A DNA stretch of 64,000 nucleotides from Aegilops tauschii subsp. strangulata (Eukaryota; Streptophyta; Magnoliopsida; Poales; Poaceae), in contig NC_053036.3 in NCBI RefSeq assembly GCF_002575655.3, forward strand, positions 195,766,788 to 195,830,787, given 5' to 3'. The notes under the pieces were generated by a model, which did not search any database, was not told the DNA's origin, and worked only from the letters and a program-made list of their open reading frames with translations. The first letter of the stretch is position 1, and each line of letters starts with the position of its first letter. This document shows, in pieces, positions 61,256-64,000 of this stretch. The position numbers were made by a program, and so were the translations under genes.

Positions 61256-61583
61256 ATATTATACCCGTGTCCGTTGAGCGTCATCAGAGTCTTTGCAGCA
61301 AAAAATAACGTTAGAGAGGGCCAGAAGACAGCCACACCAGCATGTGGCCCAAATATATATGAGTGAAAAGGGTGGTCTGTGATGTTCAAAATTCCAGTGC
61401 ACAACTTTGACCGCGCGGGCCCATGGTTGGGCGCATCGTCGAAGATTGATGAGAGGGGCCAGAAGTCAAGAACCACCTGGAAGTGGCCAAATATATGTAG
61501 GAATATTGGGGATGTTTAAAACTTTAAATACACAATGCATAACTTTGGTGGCACCTACCTCGCAAACCCGAAAGCACCCTTGG

Positions 61584-61588
<5 letters not shown>

Positions 61589-61630
<42 letters not shown>
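61589..61630. repeat. (TG)21 microsatellite
   Basis: Pure TG run of 42 bp. Confidence 0.95.
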
Positions 61631-61634
<4 letters not shown>

Positions 61635-62435
61635 GTCATACCTAGCTAGGATGCTTGGCCCACCACCTCCCACTTCGTGTCAGCGGGGCGGATGCACGTA
61701 ATGATCGATACTTTGGTCATACATGCATGTCGCCATGACCTACCATAAGACGGACCAATGAATCTATCATTTGGTCAAACGACAGTTGTTGTTGTCGATA
61801 AACCGCTTGGGCCAATAGATTGAACCATCATAAAAATCGCACGAGAGGAACCACAAAACCAGCACCTTTTGCATGCGGCCCAAAATGATGTACGGTGGGA
61901 AGGGGTGATGTGTGTTTTCAATATAGAATAATGCACAATTTAGATGTGGTGCCTACCTCTCCATACAGACAACAACCATGAAGGCAAGGTAGTTAAGGAC
62001 GAGATACACAGGGTTTGATGTAGGTCGAACCCAGCAATCCGAGCATGTGGGAGGGAATCCTGACAACGCATGAGCTCGAGCTTTGGTTGAGCGACATGTG
62101 ACGGTGACCGGCCCTAACACGAATGAGGAGGAATCCATTCATGGCCAACACATACCCCTCATTATCGGTCAAAGGGATGATATATATACACTCGGGGAGC
62201 CCACAGATATGCGTGTCGTCACAAAAAACCGCACAAGGGAGACGTGGTCGATCAGAAGACCCCGTATACACTGCATGCGGCCCGAAAATATGTATGGGTA
62301 TGATGGTGTGTGATGTGTTTAAATCCCAAATGCACAACTTCGATGGGCCACCAACTACATTACAAACCGAACACCGTACCCGACTTCAAGCCTAGTTCAA
62401 TACGTACGATGTCAGTTTCCCAACTTCGAGGCGGC

Positions 62436-62457
62436 GGGGGGGGGGGGGGGGGGGGGG
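62436..62457. repeat. 22-bp poly-G run
   Basis: Twenty-two consecutive G, flanked by GGCGGC and AGGGG; could form a G-quadruplex. Also a likely spot for assembly error. Confidence 0.85.
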
Positions 62458-63188
62458 AGGGGTCGTCCCACGCACGCGCTCAAACTTTATTTGGTCTAGC
62501 ATGGGACACATCTATATATATCTATACATCTATACACCTATATAGTGTGCGAATAACTTTGAAACTTGGTCGTTGGATGAAGCCAATCCGACGGTACAGA
62601 GATGGCAAATCCGAGCACTACTGGCCATTGGATATCATCTACGTTCCACCAGATTCTGCCACATGTACAATCTAGAAGATTCCATGGTTCAACTTAAGCA
62701 TAATGCACAAACCTCAAAACACAAGCACTTCTCCTTTGTTCTCTAGAATCTTCCATATCTTAATTGCCCAAACTTTTTTTTCTAAATGAATTGTCACTTT
62801 TTGTTTTTACCTTTACAATGCAGATTTTTTATAAAACTAATTGATTTTGGATCAGATGAACTATAAGAATTAAACAAACATCTACATCATGCATATATGA
62901 CTCAAAACTTACATGCTATAGTGTGGTATTTATTCATAGTTTGGTTACCAAATCTCATGCATGCAATGCACATGTACCTTACTAGTATCAATAGGAAACC
63001 ATCATGGTCAAACCCTTCTCGTTGTTGGGTCAAAGGGATAGATAGTGTGGGCCCCCCTAATTGTCGGTAAAGGATAGTATATATACCTCGGGGAGCGCAC
63101 AGATATGTGCCGTGTCTATAAGCCGCACAAGGGAGACATGCTCGAGAAGAACACCCTGCCCCCTATACCCTGCATGCAATCTGAAAAA

Positions 63189-63350
63189 GGTTTATATAAT
63201 CGCCAAGACAGGTCAAGTCAATCATTCTTTAATTTTTTAGAGGAAAAAGTAACCCATAAAAACATAGTAGGTTTATATAATCGCCATGACAGGTCAAATC
63301 AATCATTCTTTAATTTTTTAGAGCAAAAAATAACCCATAAAAACATAGTC
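63189..63350. repeat. 81-bp tandem duplication
   Basis: Two adjacent copies starting GGTTTATATAATCGCC at 63189 and 63270 with four or five differences. Confidence 0.9.
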
Positions 63351-63412
63351 TACAAATTAGCAAAACAAGGATCCCAAGGTTTAAATGTCATGGCATTTAA
63401 ATGAACTTGAGA

Positions 63413-63500
63413 TATGCAACTTCCCACCGGGTCACCCATCCTTGGACTACTCCAGCCCAAGCACGCTTAACTTCTGCGTTCTATTCAACTAGGCTAGCCG
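63413..63500 (-). repeat. 5S rRNA-like sequence (possible Cassandra TRIM LTR)
   Basis: On the minus strand it contains AGTTAAGCGTGCTTGGGC (5S box A region) and GGATGGGTGACC (box C region) unchanged. The ends of a true 5S gene are replaced: TCCGG..CTGATGGGATCC is absent and TGGGAAGTTGCAT follows box C. Cassandra retroelements carry such 5S segments in their LTRs, and a 5S pseudogene is the alternative. Terminal TG..CA ends were not fixed. Confidence 0.65.
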
Positions 63501-64000
63501 ATGGGAAGCCAACCCTTGCTGATAAGAATTGCCTCCTTGCCATTAAGGCGTTTCACGCTGATCACCCTATGGGACCTACTCCCTCCTATCACACACGTTT
63601 GTGCTTTTAGAAACGGTGTGGGATATTTTACATGGCCGGTGTGTCGCCGCTAGCCTTCAATGATCACTGACACTGGTAGCAGGAAAACGATGGAGAAGAG
63701 GCGGGAAACCCATGAGAGGATTGGCGAGAAATGGTAGCCTGTTTTGAAAACCTAGTAGAGAAGGAAGCGTGAGCTAGCAGGACACGTGCGCACAGTGCTT
63801 ACCCATGTACTGCATATGCTGTCGAAAGGGCTCAGGGTTGCTGTTCGATCTGGGAGCATCCAACGGTGCACACTTACGATCCGTGGGGTTTGGATTCACG
63901 ACTCAGATCGCAGGCGCAACAGGGGGGAGAATATCATACGGAAACCAACATTCGGTGGAAACCGGTGAAAACCACGAGAAAAAGATGTTTTGAAGTTTCA
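63501..64000. other. Right edge, CACTA-like words, no gene
   Basis: CACACGTTTGTGCTTTTAGAAACGGTGTGGGAT near 63590 (in two pieces) resembles CACTA subterminal DNA. ORFs at 63786-63993 overlap in different frames and look like chance. Confidence 0.35.

Larger units (their letters stand above)
57282..61260 (+). mobile_element. Second CACTA element, left end and interior, partial
   Basis: Begins CACTAGTACGCGTCGGTGCT. Its first 650 bp are the reverse complement of the right end of the first CACTA (51060-51708), with shared landmarks such as GGTTTTAAACCCC and ACGGAAATACGTA. It faces right, so the two elements point outward and are separate. Subterminal CACACGGTT words end the recognised part near 61250. 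No matching TAGTG end was found; CACTA-like words recur at 63590-63650, so it may reach the window edge. Cargo: a decayed B3 gene and an unknown gene at 59970-60430. Confidence 0.65.
61300..63180. repeat. Diverged dispersed repeats
   Basis: The block GCGGCCCAAAATATATG ... AATGCACAACTT recurs near 61346, 61485, 61876 and 62279. The GAGCGCACAGATATG block of 62200 returns at 63090. ORFs inside are unrelated between copies. Confidence 0.55.

Noticed and set aside
1..64000. CRISPR array, bacterial operon or phage
   Set aside because: Direct repeats have no CRISPR-like unit and spacer, and genes have plant introns and domains.

Overview
The window looks like nuclear DNA of a Triticeae grass (wheat, Aegilops or barley type). 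Evidence: intron-containing plant genes with GT-AG and GC-AG introns, Angela/BARE-type Copia LTRs (TGTTGGAAATA...CCTAGAGGCAATAAT), long CACTA elements, Gypsy LTRs starting TGATACGCCTCC, and large low-complexity and tandem-repeat tracts. There is no bacterial or viral architecture. No similarity search was possible, so family names rest on motifs read by eye.

Region by region. 1-3785: a long Gypsy/LARD-type LTR relic. 3.9-9.1 kb: a complete DEDDy 3'-5' exonuclease-like gene (+), a fold-back MITE, a convergent two-domain B3 gene (-), and a zf-XS exon fragment whose 3' trailer is a copy of the exonuclease trailer. 9.3-12.8 kb: a 13-exon Ulp1/C48-type gene (-) with one or two frame breaks. 13.4-14.5 kb: degenerate telomere-like satellite. 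14.9-17.9 kb: a GRF zinc-finger membrane gene (-) divergent from a five-exon coiled-coil gene (+). 18.6-19.1 kb: an orphan ORF. 19.5-22.8 kb: two Pol III snRNA-type promoters on opposite strands around a CACTA-like repeat tract and a 238-aa orphan ORF. 23.2-25.5 kb: a FAR1/FRS (MULE transposase-derived) pseudogene. 26-28 kb: repeats.

The core cellular genes are two convergent ones: a 13-exon plasma-membrane Qa-SNARE syntaxin of the SYP13 type (28160-30836, +, 303 aa) and isocitrate lyase (33446-31422, -, 570 aa, C-terminal SRM glyoxysome signal). Every exon joins in frame.

34.4-64 kb is a nested transposon stack. A Copia element with its 5' LTR at 35261-37031 sits in a LINE-like ORF. Its internal region is split by a 13.7-kb CACTA element (37997-51708, TTA duplications). 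That CACTA holds an Angela-type solo LTR (39750-41464, GCGAG duplications). The Copia 3' LTR (55774) is cut after 140 bp by another repeat, then a Gypsy LTR, then a second CACTA (57282 onward) of the same family.

The most interesting signal is the CACTA cargo. The 13.7-kb element shows no recognisable transposase but carries an exonuclease-like pseudogene with altered catalytic residues, Ala-rich ORFs, eight copies of a 505-bp tandem repeat, and a B3-domain gene. The second CACTA carries a decayed B3 copy. The exonuclease-like/B3 pair also occurs at 4-7.4 kb outside any recognised CACTA, so these two families seem to travel or expand together. The second new-looking signal is the structured candidate Pol III RNA at about 19653-19833.
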